Positions 1-12,043 of a stretch of DNA of 64,000 nucleotides are shown here, in pieces. The DNA lies in assembly GCF_030272615.1 (NCBI RefSeq), contig NC_081406.1, positions 476,808,900 to 476,872,899 of the forward strand, given 5' to 3'. The notes beneath the pieces are model-generated. The model had not been told where the DNA came from. It did not search any database and was given only the letters and a program-made list of their open reading frames with translations. A program made the position numbers and the translations under genes. Origin of the DNA: Cryptomeria japonica. Lineage: Eukaryota; Streptophyta; Pinopsida; Cupressales; Cupressaceae. Numbering within the stretch: the first letter of the stretch is position 1; the number at the start of each line of letters is the position of its first letter.

Positions 1-669
1 TAAGCTAATAAAACTAAAATCTAAACTAAAACACTAAAATCAAAAGATGAGGAAAGAGAAATTCTACCAACCTGGCAAAATGAACACGTGAAATCGGGAA
101 GTCGGAAGTGCAGGAAAGCCAAATCGTGGGGTCAGAGCTTATAATCCTATCTCCTGGGTGCACAAATGAACCCAAAAAGGGCCACCGACCACTATATATA
201 CCCCCCCTAAACTGCAATTAATGCGACCTCGAGAACTCGAGAACAGAGTTCCCGAAGTAAAACACTTCCTCAAACTTGACAGGTCATCCACAACCCGGGA
301 ACCCAGGAACCCAAGTTTTTGGATTACAACAAAACAAAACAAAACGAAGACCAACCCAAAAACTCAAGAACCCAAGTTTCCAAGGTGGAACTTAAAAACA
401 CAAAACAAAGACATCACAAATTTAAAAAAAACAACTTATGAAGCAAATAGAACTAAAACAAGCAACTAGTTCAGGAACTCGGGAACCTGAGTTTCCAAAC
501 TAGAACAGACAAACAAACAAATGGGAACCCGAGTTCCCAAAGTGACCAAAGAAAAAGCATAAAAACTAAGGGAAACAAAACAAAAAGACAGAAATCAAAA
601 AAAAAAAAAAAAGGGGGACCCATATTTTCTTGCAATAGAAAATGATGGGACTAGATATGCAGGGCATAA
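1..669 (-). repeat. LTR-like fragment with TATA box and repeated upstream motif
   Basis: No coding region is visible. A TATA-like string lies at 193-200. Read on the minus strand, it sits downstream of at least four imperfect copies of a GGAACCCGAGTTCC-type motif (about 231-257, 292-318, 361-385, 474-498, 521-540). This is the layout of a U3 promoter with repeated upstream boxes. A 17-base A-rich run followed by GGGGG lies at about 597-616. The sequence abuts the truncated left LTR of the neighbouring copia element, so that element's end was probably lost here. LTR identity is inferred; no partner LTR is in the window. Confidence 0.4.
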
Positions 670-1527
670 CAAGTAGCATCTCTAAATGCTTGATACAGTT
701 CCGGTGAAGTATAGATGTTCATCCTGCAATACCAAAAACCTTTTATCGAATAATATATCACTTACTTGCACATAAACCTTCCTCTGATAATGCAGACATA
801 ACCCTCAATCCCAAAAACTATTGATATCACAATTACATGAATAAGTCACCTATAAATACAAATCATCAACCTTATGATAAGGTCGGCTAAACCTTAAAGC
901 CAAAAACCCATAATAACAAAAATTACATTACACGGTATCACTGGACCAATATTATGATTTACATTACATAGCATGGACCTAATTCAAATATCCAAACAAT
1001 TATATCCGTCAGAAATTCCATTGACCAAAATCTAGCACGTTTCACCAACCGATAAAAACCCTTAGTGAAGTAACACAGAAAGTCTAACCGAATCCAAATA
1101 GGACCGCCATAATAGCACACTAGCCAATGCACAGTCACCAAACACTCAAATAGGATCAAGAAGCACCTTCAACATGATAGAAATTGATTCCATAAGACGA
1201 ACCAAAATCATCTGATCAAAACATCAAATTATCACTTATCGGTAAAGCTAACCAGTACCAGGAAATACCAACTGAGAACATAAGTGATAGTTACCGGAGC
1301 ACCAAAACATGAACCAAAAGAATATGGCAAGCATATAACCATCAAGAATAAGCCTCCAAACCTGCATCCAAGGATCTGATCATACCAGATCGAAATCGAA
1401 GCCAAAACCAAGATAAACACCAAGACAAACTGGGATAGGTCCAACCAGGATATAAGAACTATATCCAATCAGGATACAGTGTTGACATCAATGACAACAC
1501 TTCACCAAATCCAGCATATTTCCAACA
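670..1527 (-). repeat. Copia-1 3' LTR, truncated
   Basis: It matches 8010-8876 closely, for example the shared stretches around 'gcttgatacagttc' and 'caaactgggatagg'. It ends with the LTR terminus CCAACA at 1527, next to the purine tract at 1528-1541. The outer several hundred bases are missing. Confidence 0.8.
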
Positions 1528-1861
1528 ATCTCCCCCTTTGGCATTGATGAAAACATTGAATGTGAAAAATATCCAAGTGCCAAGGAATGCCAACAATCTC
1601 CCTCAAAGATATAACTGGTTTTCACATGAATACCATCTCTCCCCCTTTGACATCAATGAAAAAGGACAGATACCAAACTAAAAATACTAAACCAAACAGC
1701 TGACTACTCCCCCTGAGTAGTAGCATCATCTCATCAACCCAAATCAAAGAAAATATATGATAAGCTTACCAGATTGATGCATTCCTACATCTCTAAGTCT
1801 CTTCTGGAGGGTTGGTAACCCCCAGCTGATCTCTAAGATATTCAAAAGTATCTTTAGGAAA
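1528..1861 (-). promoter_or_regulatory. Copia-1 polypurine tracts and 3' UTR
   Basis: On the minus strand the PPT CCAAAGGGGGAGAT (1528-1541) directly abuts the 3' LTR. A second near-identical tract, TCAAAGGGGGAGAG, lies at 1637-1651. Weaker purine tracts sit near 1589 and 1706. Multiple PPTs between pol and the 3' LTR are a known feature of the Sirevirus lineage. No coding sequence is present. Confidence 0.75.
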
Positions 1862-4800
1862 TTATTTTGTCAGAATATCTCCAATCTGCTCCTTAGTAGG
1901 CACATAAACCAATCTAACTTCCTTTGCTTCAACCTTTTCTTTCAAGAAATTATACCTTATAGAAATGTGTTTTGCTTTGGAATGAAATACCAAATTCTTT
2001 GACCTATCAATAGAAGCAGTATTATCATAGTGAATAACAATAGGCTCATCATAACTTATCCTTATATCTTTCAACATCTATTTCATCCATAAAATTTGAG
2101 TACAGTTGGTTGCAATAGCTATATATTCTGCTTCAGCAGTAGATAATGAAGTACATGATTATTTCTTACTAAGTCATGAAACCAACTTCTTTCCAAGAAA
2201 GAATGCACTATTGGTGGTGCTCTTCCTATCATCTACATGCCCATTCAGAGTCTGTATAGGCACATAATCTGAAATCATCATTCTTTGGATACCATAACCC
2301 AAGGTCGGTTGTACCTGCCAAAAATCTGAATATTCTCTTGACAACAATATCATGAGTTTCTCTAGGATGTGACTACAATCTAGAAGCAATACAAATAGAA
2401 TTCATTATATCAGGTCTAGTCTGAGTTAAGTATAGCAATCCACCAATCATTGATTTATATCTACTTGGATTCACTTTACGGGATTCATCATCCTTTGACA
2501 ATTTGCAACCGGTTATCATAGGATTACCGACAAGTTTTCCAAGTCTAAATTTCTTAAGCGATTCCTTCACATACTTAGTTTGACAAATGAAAATACCTTT
2601 CAGTCTGAGTAATCTACAAGCCTAAAAAAAAATTCATTTCACCAATCATAGACATTTCAAACTCATTCTTCATATTATCAACAAATTGCATGCATAGGCT
2701 TTCTTCTCCTCCAAAAATGATATCGTCCACAAAGACTTCAATAATAAGTATGTCATCATACTCAATTTTGTAATATAAGTTACTGTTAGCATTACCTTTG
2801 CTAAAACCGCGCTTAGAAAGATATATATATCCAATCTAGCATACCATGCTCTAGGGGCCTATTTTAGTCCATATAAAGCTTTCTTCAATCTGCAAATCAT
2901 GTCCTTGTTTCCTGATAAAGAAAATCCATCAGGTTGCTCAATGTATAATTCCTCCTTGAGATCTCCATTCAGAAATGTGCATTTGACATCCATTTGATAT
3001 ACTTTGTAGTTCTTGTGTGCAGCATAGGCAAGAAATAGTCTTACCGCTTCAATTCTTGCAACTGGAGCATAAGTCTCACCATAATCAATTCCTTCCTCCT
3101 GCGAATAACCTTTTTAAACCAATATAGCCTTGTTTCTTACAACTTGACCTTCCTCATTCAATTTTTTCCTAAAAACCCATTTAGTTCCAATAATATTCTT
3201 ATCTTTAGGTCTGGGAACTAATTCCCATGTCTTATTCTTTTCTATCTGATCTAATTATTCTTCCATTACTTTCATCCAATTTTCATCTTTACTTGCTTCA
3301 ATAAATTATTCTTGTTCAATTTAAGAAATCAAACATACCTCTTTAGTAGGTAGTCTTCTTCTAGTCATCACAACTTCGCTTTTATCTCCAATGATCTGAT
3401 CTTCAGAAAGATTTAGTTTCACATACCTGGGAGTATTTGAATTTTCTTGATTTACCGACTCTTTCTGTTGTTCAACAGTCACAGTTAAATTTTATGATGT
3501 TGTCAAAGTCACTGATTCAATGCTCTGAGAAGCTTCTTGCATTACTAGTTTAGGTCTGATAAATTCATCTTTCGGTCCACAGTCGTATGATCTGATCTGA
3601 TTACTGCCTTGTTCATCCACCTTAACATTTATGCTCTCCAATATCCTATTCAATATTTTGTTATGACATCTATATTCTTTACTCTTAGTAGAATAACCCA
3701 AAAATATTCCTTCATCACTTCTAGGATCAAATTTTCCCAATGCATCATCTCTTCTAATGTAGCATTTACTTCCAAAAATTCAGAAATATCTAACAATAGG
3801 AGTATAACCAAACCATAATTCATAAGGAGTCTTATTGGTATCACCTTTTATGTATACTCAGTTGAAAGTGTATACATCGGTATTGACAACTTCTCTCCAA
3901 TAGATATCAGACAATTTAGCTTTGGTCATCATAGTCCTTGCCACATCCAATATGGTTCTATTTTTCCTTTCCACCAATCCATTTTGTTGTGGAGTTCTAG
4001 GTGCAGAAAGTTGTCTTCTAATTCCATTCTTCTCACAAAATTTGTTGAACTCATCGGATGTAAACTCGCCACCTTGATCTTATCTTAATCATTTTATCTT
4101 CAATCTTGTCTCAGTCTCAACCATAGATTTGAAAATTCTAAATTTCTCAAGAGCTTCTGATTTTTCTTTTGAAAATGCAACCCACATCATTCTAGAGTAG
4201 TCATCAATAAGTAACATAAAATATCTATTGCCTTGAAAACTTTTAGTCCTTGCCGGTCCACACAGATCAGTATGAATAAGATCAAGAATTTCATTAGATT
4301 TATCATGTATGCTTCTAAAAGAAGTTCTGACTTGCTTACCCATTTGACATTCTCTACATACCAGATTATGAGGTTTGACAATCTTGGGCAAATAGCTGAC
4401 AGCCTATGTTGAAGTGATCTTCACTATGCAATCAAAATTTATATGACACATCCTCTTATGCCATAACTAGCTTTCATCAATCTGAGCAATCAAACAAGAT
4501 TTCTCACCAGAGTTCAAATGAAAAATGTTTTCATTGGTCTAGGTTCCAAAAGCAATTTCCAATCCAAATCTATTAATGATCTTGCATTTTCCATCCTTGA
4601 ATTGCAAATGAAATACTCTATCCACCATCTAAACTACACTTAAAAGATATGATTCAAGCCTTCAACATAATAAACAGTATTAGTCTTACCATCCAATGAT
4701 ATTGTTAATTTGCCTTTGATCCTACATGCCTTGTTGTCTCCAAATCTGACTAGTCTACCATTAAATTCTTGTAGTGATAAAAAATTTCTCTTCTCATCGG

Positions 4801-6007
4801 TCATGTGATGTGAACATCCATTGTCTATAACCCATTAATCCTTTTATTCAATTTTAGCAGCTTAAGCCTTCTCCTCAGTATGAGTTGCTTCAATGACATG
4901 TTCTAGAGAATCATCCTTGGTAGCAATAAAGACCCAATCTTTACCTGGACTTCCATTGCCGGTTCCACTTACAGGTTCATCATCATCATCAGTAATACCA
5001 AAATCATCATCACCAGCATAATAGCATGATTTATCCTTATTCCTTCTAAATCTAGGTTTGTTCTGATATTCCCGATTAGGCTTATAACTCTTCACAAATC
5101 TTTCATGATTCCTAGCAGCTCTTACATGGCATCTAGAAGCAAAATGACCAATCTTATTGCGTGAAAAACATTTAAAAGGCACTTTTCCTTCATACTTACT
5201 TCAATTTGGTTCTTTAGGAATTCTTCTAGCAATCAAGGCTTCCAAATCTTCAAGTTCTTTGTCTTCCCTTTCAATGTCCTCCAAATCTTTAACATACAAT
5301 TCCTTCCAATCTATCTTTTTCTTACTGGAGGCGGATGATTTCAATGCAATTTCAATTTTAGTAGCACTCTGATCTCCAAGTTCCTCAAGTTCAAAAGCAG
5401 TCAATTTCCCAAGTAGTGTATCTCTAGTAACAGGGGTACTTCACATTGTCTGGAGTTCATTGATTGTAGTAGCCTTCATCTTATAAGTTGTAGGTAGAAA
5501 TCTCAAAACCTTTGACACAATCTCATCCTCACTAACTGATCCACCACAACATTTGATTCCCATGAAAATCTCATTTACTCTATCCATGAAATAACTTATC
5601 TTCTCATCTTCTTCCATCTTCAAAGTTTCATATCTTACCCAGAAACCTTCAAGTTTTGCAATCTTTACTGCTTGATCGCCTTCATAAAGAGTTTCAAGCT
5701 TTTTCCAAATCAGCTTTGCATTCTCCAACTCTATGGAATTCAATAGCTTTTCATCAGATAGGGTGATTAACAATGCTTCTTTTTCTCTAACATCATTTTC
5801 AGCTCTCTTTTGTTCATCAGCAAGTGTCGGTGTTCCAGAATTAGGATCATGAGGTATATACCCTTTCTCCACTATCTCCCAAACTTCAGCTTCAAGACAT
5901 CTCAGATGAATCTTCATTCGCTCCTTCCATAGTTTATTGTTTTTACCATCAAATCTAGGACTCTCCTTCTGATAGGGGTTGAATGTAGAACTAGATGCAG
6001 TTACCAT
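1862..6007 (-). pseudogene. Copia-1 gag-pol polyprotein, broken
   Basis: Reading minus, the gag N-terminus (6007-5441) opens MVTASSSTFNPYQ and has the copia gag fold (LWKERM, then WEIVEKGY). A single zinc knuckle at about 5130-5180 reads CFSRNKIGHFASRC, so the second Cys of CCHC is Arg. The protease region near 4800-4835 reads DNGCSHH where DSG is usual. The integrase segment (4391-4089) has CRECQMGK and HTDLCGP, then two stops just before DQGGEFTS. Next come the 'KFDPRSDEGIFLGY' block (3740-3660) and RT near 3250-2640 with FVDD in place of YVDD. RNase H (2389-1862) ends YVPTKEQIGDILTK. In-frame stops separate most blocks, so no functional polyprotein is encoded. Family and order are clear. 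Confidence 0.9.
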
Positions 6008-6049
6008 CAGAACTCCTCAAGCGGTTAAGCTTCTGCAGAGAGGAAAAAT

Positions 6050-8876
6050 GCTTTGATAGATACTAGGAGTAAACTGAGAGGGGGGTAAATCAGTTTACTA
6101 TTAGAAATCAGAACTATTGCATATCAAAAACCTTTAAACCGAAGCACAAAGAAACCAACACAATGAAGGATAAAACATGAAAGCACAATACACACAACAC
6201 CTATTGGCATTATATTTTCATCGATGTCACCTGGTAAGTATGCCAACCGGTATGCAAGATATTGTTATTGGCATTGGAGATTGTTGGCATGTTAATGTCA
6301 ACCGATAAGTTTGTTAACCGGTAAGCAAGCAAACCCAGTAAGTGTAGACCGATATAACATAACCTAACCGACATAATAGTGAAGTGCATGATATGAAGGT
6401 TAGTATACCTGTAGCATGTTCATTTGGTGACCAAAGTTGAACTGACATAATCAAGTGAGCTGGATGCTGACAGAGATGTCATGTGGACTCCAGGTGGCAA
6501 ATGTGCAGTGGTTGGTGAATGGTGCATCGGTGAGGTAGTTGCGGACTATTGGTGAAAGGTGTGTTGGTGAGTTAGTTGTCAACTAAGTCTGTATTTAATG
6601 TCAACTGCAAAAATCACAGATCAATTGCAGAAGATTTCAGCTCAAAGTAGATTGAAGGGTAGAGATTTGATTCTTTGACATCATGATCAAAGCAGGATAT
6701 TTGATCATCTAGCTGATCTGGAGAAGGAAACTGCTAAATCATTTATTGATCAACAAAATCAAGACTGATGAACAGAGTCCAGTTTTCTAAATATAGTAAA
6801 CGCTCATAGGAAGAATAAAATAGGGCAAAGCTTTTTGTTGTACTATTGCAGGTTATCGATTCAAGAAAGTTGAGATTCGATTTGATATGGATCAAGGTCG
6901 ATGAAGAAAACCCTAAGCACATGAAGTTTGAGTTTTTATTTTGGTGGGAAAACAAGTATATAAATATACAGATCAAAAACTTAAGGTTGTTGTTGAGAGA
7001 GTATGCTTGATGAGAGATTTATGATAAAATGAATCTTTGTGAGGCAAGAGTTGATCAGTCTGAGTGTGATAGAATTTATTGAAGCAACTGAGTGTTGGAG
7101 AAGAACCGATAAGGAAGGTTTAACCGACAAGGGTTAAGGTAACCAATAAACTATTGCAGAGTATAACAGTATGTTAAACTAATAGTGTATGAATCGGTAA
7201 GAGAGTAATAGAGAGTGAAGGAGAGAAAAGTGATTTTCACAGAAGATCCGGCAAGGCTAAAACTGAGTTGTAGAGGATTCATAGAGTAAGAACAGAAGAC
7301 CGGTAGAACAAAGAAGCGGTGAAACAGAAAATAATTTTAACCAACAGAGTGAATAGTTTCTAGGTGTTACAAAACTCATTTGTAACCAGGTGTTTATCAT
7401 TGTATTGATTTACATCTCATTATATTTCATTGAGTGGGTGCTCGGTGCAGGGTTTGGTTCTCCTGGAGTTGGTGCTTAGAATAGAATAGGGGTTGGTGCT
7501 TCTTTGGGTAGGTGCCCATAAATTGCTAGGGGTTGGTGCTCCTTGGGTTGGTGACCTAAACATTGTAAAATTGTTATTTCACTATGAGGCTGGATAAGAG
7601 CAGTAGATCTCCAACAACATTTCTCACCGAGGTTTTTCCCACATTGGGTTTTCCTCGTATATTCAGTGTTATGTGACATGCTCTAGTGTGTGATTGCTTG
7701 TTAGTGCTTTCATTATCCTACCAGTTACACACATTGTTTGAATTGTTTATAATCAATAATTCACCCCCCCCCCCTCAGTGATATCTTGTGTTCTACAACA
7801 CCAATATTTTTGACGTGGAAAACCTGGTAAAAGGAAAAACCACGGTGGGAAACCCTACCCACAATCAGATAATACTTTTGCAGAAATATGTGAAATAATT
7901 GAAATGGGGATTGCACTTGCAATCGGGCCAACTGCCTAGAGCTCACTACTCGTCACAAAAGAGAAGTCTAACTGACTTACAAAAAATTGAACTACCATCT
8001 GGAAAGAATGAATTGTGAAAGTAGCATCTCCAAATGCTTGATACAGTTCTGGTTAAGCACAGATGTCTGCCCTGCAATACCAAAAACCTTCTGTCGAATG
8101 ATCTATCACTTGTTCTCACATAAACCTTCCTCTAATAATGCAAACATAACCATAAATCCCAAAAACCATCGATATCATGATTATATGAATAAGTCACCTA
8201 TAAATACAGATCATCAACCTTATGATAAGGTTGGCTAAACCCTAAACCCAAAAACCCATAATAACAAAAATTACATTACACGGTATCACCGGACCAATAT
8301 TATGATTTACATTACATAGCATTAACCTAATTCAAATATCCAAATAATTATATCCATCGAAAATTCTCTTAAGACCAAAATCCAACACGTTTCACCAACC
8401 GATAGAAACCCTCAATGAAGTAACACAAAAAGTCTAACTAGATCCAAATAGGACCACCATAATAGCATGCCAGCCAATGCAATGTCACCAAACACTCATA
8501 ATACGATCAAGAAGTACCTTCAATGTGATAAAAACCAATTACATAAGCCAGACCAAAATTGTCTAATCAAAACATCAAATATCACTTACCGGTAAAGCTA
8601 ACCGATACCAAGAAATACCAACTGGGAACATAAGTGATAGTTACCGGAGCACCAAACATGAACCAACAGAATATGGCAAGCATATAACCATCTAGAATAA
8701 GCATCAAAAACTGCATCCAAGGATCTGATCATACTGAATCATTTTCGAAGCCAAAACCATGATAAACACCAAGACAAACTGGGATAGGTCCAACTAGGAT
8801 AGCAGAACCATATCTAGCCAAGATACGGTGTTGACATCAATGACAACACTTAACCAAATCTAGCATATTGCCAACA
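6050..8876 (-). repeat. Copia-1 5' LTR carrying an insertion
   Basis: The LTR parts are about 6050-6201 and 7803-8876. They are separated by a solo LTR and one extra TSD copy. The inner end (about 6065-6100) has the GAGAGGGGGGTAAATCAG block that also opens the Copia-2 LTRs. The outer end is GCCAACA at 8871-8876. Without the insertion the LTR is about 1.2 kb, as in the related LTRs elsewhere in the window. The inner boundary is uncertain by roughly 15 bases. Confidence 0.8.
6202..7797 (+). mobile_element. Solo LTR (copia type), TSD ACACC
   Basis: A 1596-bp insertion interrupts the Copia-1 5' LTR. It is flanked by the 5-bp duplication ACACC (6197-6201 and 7798-7802). It begins TATTGGCATT, where the usual TG is now TA, and ends TTCTACA. 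Near its right end is an AATTCACCCCCCC block typical of the 3' part of plus-oriented copia LTRs. There is no internal region, PBS or ORF, so it is a solo LTR left by recombination between two LTRs. Confidence 0.85.
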
Positions 8877-9600
8877 CATTCCCTTTCAATCTTAGCCCTT
8901 TATCATTCTTCAATCTTGACCATCGGTTTTCAAGCCTCCAACTCTATAAATTGAGCCTTTATCCATCAATAAAGGAGAGACTTTTTATCGTAGCCTTATA
9001 ATGCATTTTTTATTCAAAGATCCATCATCTTATGCATCAAACTTATAGTCATTCTGCAAGTTATCAAAGAGCTCAATTTGTCATCTTCAAGCACTTAGAT
9101 CATCTTAGTTGCATGCTAGTTTAGCTTTCATCATGTTGATAGTATCATGCTAATCCCATTTTCATGCTAGCTTAATTCATAGCCATTGTATATCAATCTC
9201 ATAGCAATATCAATGTTAGTTTAATTCGCACACCTAAGCTTTCAATTTGGAATCAATCTTATTCTCATATCTTGCATTCCATCTTGCATCTCATCTTTTC
9301 ATATCATTTGATCATCTAGCTAGGATCTTAGTTGCATTCATTTTGATCTTGACATATCCTTCAATCCCGTTCTTTAGGTTGACATCTAAAAGATCAAGTT
9401 CTCTTCCAAGTGAGAGCCACCTTGAATCTTGAAGATCCTTGGAGATAGAGGAACATGAGACGTGCTTGGGGTTCTTAATTTTGAAGCTACCTTAGTTTAG
9501 TTTCTATTTTTATTTTTAACTCTAACATAATGTTTCATGTGTGTGTTTGATTCTCTTTTGTAGATTCCACACTTTTCAGCACACACAAACTATTCAACAA
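8877..9600 (+). repeat. Probable LTR fragment (target of Copia-1)
   Basis: This is non-coding sequence immediately outside Copia-1. A TATA-like CTATAAATTGAGCC lies at about 8941-8955 on the plus strand. It is followed by about 600 bases without long ORFs, as in an LTR R-U5 region. A possible but very degenerate primer-binding site begins TGGATGACAC at about 9604. No second copy is in the window, so the LTR call is an inference. Confidence 0.35.
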
Positions 9601-12016
9601 TTTTGGATGACACTAATGAAAGGGATTCAATTGATTTGAGACTAGTGAATTGGACCACTAAAGTGAAAAGAATGATGGACTAATGAAAATATTTAGTTGG
9701 AAATAGGAAGAACTGATTTCGAAAAAATAGATTATCCTTGAATTTAGAGAGATTATGAAAATGATGATGAGATCTAAGTGACACAAGCCAAGAAATAACA
9801 AGAGTATTGATAATATAGTCGCGAAGAGGGAAAGTGATGACCAAGACAAACTAGACACAACTAGGTGACAAACAGACAAACAAACAAGGTCCAGCTGACG
9901 AAGAAGATGAGTGAACTCTATGGACTAGAACTCAAACCCACCACAGGTCAAGCATAATGGGACAATAATAGCAAACTCATTGAAGGAGATGGTGAACTCA
10001 TCATAGTAAGGTGCAAACCTGCTAGACCTAGGTGCAAACCCGCTATAGTATCGATGACTGAAATGTCTGGAAAAAACTGATAGTGAACCCACTAGAACAA
10101 GGTGCAAACCCGCCAGACCTAAGAATGAACCCGCTAGACCAAGGCTAAAAGCCACTCAAACACAAATAGGGTGAACATGTTATAGTAAAGAGAAAACCCG
10201 TGGGTCTGAGCAGAAAATTGGCAAGAGTTCGAGAGATAGTGACTACGCTAAGTATGTCAACCTAGCTCAAGACAGTAGCATTCCCGCCATCACAAATAGA
10301 AAATCCGCTAGAGGATATTAACAAACCCACTAGACCTTGTGAAATGCGACACGTTTTACAACCTAGACTAATTTTTGATAAAAAGATTTTTTGTGACACC
10401 ATACACAACAAGCACATATGTATGATAAATGCATTAAAAGTCATGTACTTCCTAGGCTGGTCAAATGATAATACTTGTTGAATCCCCTTGCCTAGAATAC
10501 AACATTCAATTGGATAGATAGAAGATTGGAAACACTTCCTCAACTCCATGGCACACAATTCTCAAGCATGCCAAGCTTCGAATTTCTATGGACTCGAAGA
10601 TCCCAATAAATTTACTATCTCAAGTTGAAGGGTATATGATGGGTTTCTTCAGTATGTGTGTATCACAACACCTGAGTCAACAAGTAGAAGTATTGGGGCT
10701 ACTAAAATAGTTTGGTTCATAGTGGGGGAACGTCAGTGGAACCCAATGTCTACCCATGCAACAATGAATCATTTAAGAACCCATTCCCAGTCCTCAAAAT
10801 TATTTTTACGCATCTCACACAAGTGTGGATACTGAAGGAAAACCATTGGCGTAGATGCACATAACCAAGCAATCATGGCTTTTGCTTGACTTGTTAATTT
10901 ATATACCAAGTTGAAGAAGTAATGCTTGGGTCATTCCCTCTTGCCCAACCTTATTGGCTACTCGAGTTGTAGGCCCTCTACCTAAAAAAATAAAATTGAG
11001 TGTCACTAACACTTTTCTCTTGCACCTAAGACCACGAGAGCCAAGGGAGAGGATAGTGTGTGTTAGTAGTAGGTCCGCTCTACAAATGCACAAGTGTGCC
11101 AAACACGAAAATCATGGTGTTCTTTTCCTTTAAGAAATTGAAGTGTGCCTAAATTAAGCAGAAGACACAAATACAAAAAATTAAAATGCAATTAATGAAA
11201 CGTGTTTTTGCAAAACCCCTCCTCTTTAGTGGTCCTGCAACAAATTGTTAATGTTTGAAAGCATTGGGGTATTCAATACGCTCGATTGGCTACACAAATG
11301 TTAGTGAAATCCCATCAAGACACAAATATTAGTTGATTAGTCATAATCTAATCAATTTAATATTTTGGAAAAGTGACAAAAAAAATCAAATTGAAAACCC
11401 ACGAAAACACAATTCAAACCCATTGTAATAAATAAACAAACTGCGAACCTGCCATAACTAACAACAAACCCGCTATTATAGGATGCAAACCTACTATACT
11501 AAGCAGTGAACCCGCCAAAACATAAAATAACCTCAAATAGATTAAAATGCCTAACAAAACTTAACATTGAACCTGCTATATTTGGATGCAAACCCACTAC
11601 TCTAATAAAATTATGGAATAATAAAAGGATTAACCTGAAAGCAAAAAGAATTAGAAAATTCTTATTTTAACTCTATCAGTTCAAACCTGTCATTTCTACA
11701 TTCAAACCTGCTATTTCTTCCCTCAAACCCGCTATTTTTTACTGCTAAGTGTATGCAGAAAATAAAAACAAAGCCAATAGAAAAAATAATTAATTTTACC
11801 TCTATATGGCAGCAGGAATGCGTTCCCACTGTTTCTTGTGGCATTCCTTCTATTTCTCAATGTGTTCCCGTCATTTCTTGAAATTTTATTGTTGATGAAA
11901 TAGACTTCCATCCAGGCATAAATTTACCTATATTCTTGTGTTTTTTCTTGCAAGTATATAAGATCTGCAAAAAACACCTTGAAACACCAAAAAAATTGAG
12001 ATATGACCTGTGAAGT
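9601..12016. repeat. Old retroelement internal region with interspersed AACCCGCTA motif
   Basis: No recognisable protein is present. Two clusters (about 9930-10335 and 11395-11735) hold around twenty variants of AAACCCGCTA: AACCTGCTA, AACCCACTA, AACCCGCCA and so on. They are spaced about 20-60 bases apart. In the second cluster three consecutive copies lie 21 bases apart (11681, 11702, 11723), which would give a 7-residue peptide repeat on the minus strand (cores SGFEGRN, SRFECRN, DRFELIE). The region lies downstream, in minus orientation, of the PBS at 12017-12036, so it may be that element's internal domain. Its left boundary is unclear. Confidence 0.45.
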
Positions 12017-12036
12017 GGGTCCCACTAGGCGTGCCA
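12017..12036 (-). promoter_or_regulatory. Primer-binding site, TGGCACGCC type
   Basis: The minus strand reads TGGCACGCCTAGTGGGACCC, starting 7 bases inside the end of the adjacent LTR (CATCACA). It closely matches the PBS of the LARD-like element at 23758 (TGGCATGCCCAGTGAGAC). A TGG start at this position is the PBS signature. I cannot name the priming tRNA with certainty. Confidence 0.65.
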
Positions 12037-12043
12037 GAAAATA

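Larger units (their letters stand above)
670..8876 (-). mobile_element. Copia-1: Sirevirus-style Ty1/copia retrotransposon, degraded
   Basis: A minus-strand copia element. The gag start is at 6007 and pol runs down to 1862. It is flanked by homologous LTRs: sequence from about 671 to 1527 matches about 8010-8876, ending CCAACA in both. The left (3') LTR is truncated at about 670, so only the right target-site copy (CATTC, 8877-8881) could survive and no duplication can be shown. The expected initiator-Met primer-binding site near 6045-6060 is too altered to call. Internal order is gag, zinc knuckle, protease, integrase, RT, RNase H, as in Ty1/copia. The purine tracts before the 3' LTR fit the Sirevirus lineage. 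Confidence 0.85.

Noticed and set aside
9247-9432. Short plus-strand ORF
   Set aside because: It lies in LTR-like non-coding sequence with no domain or codon signature.
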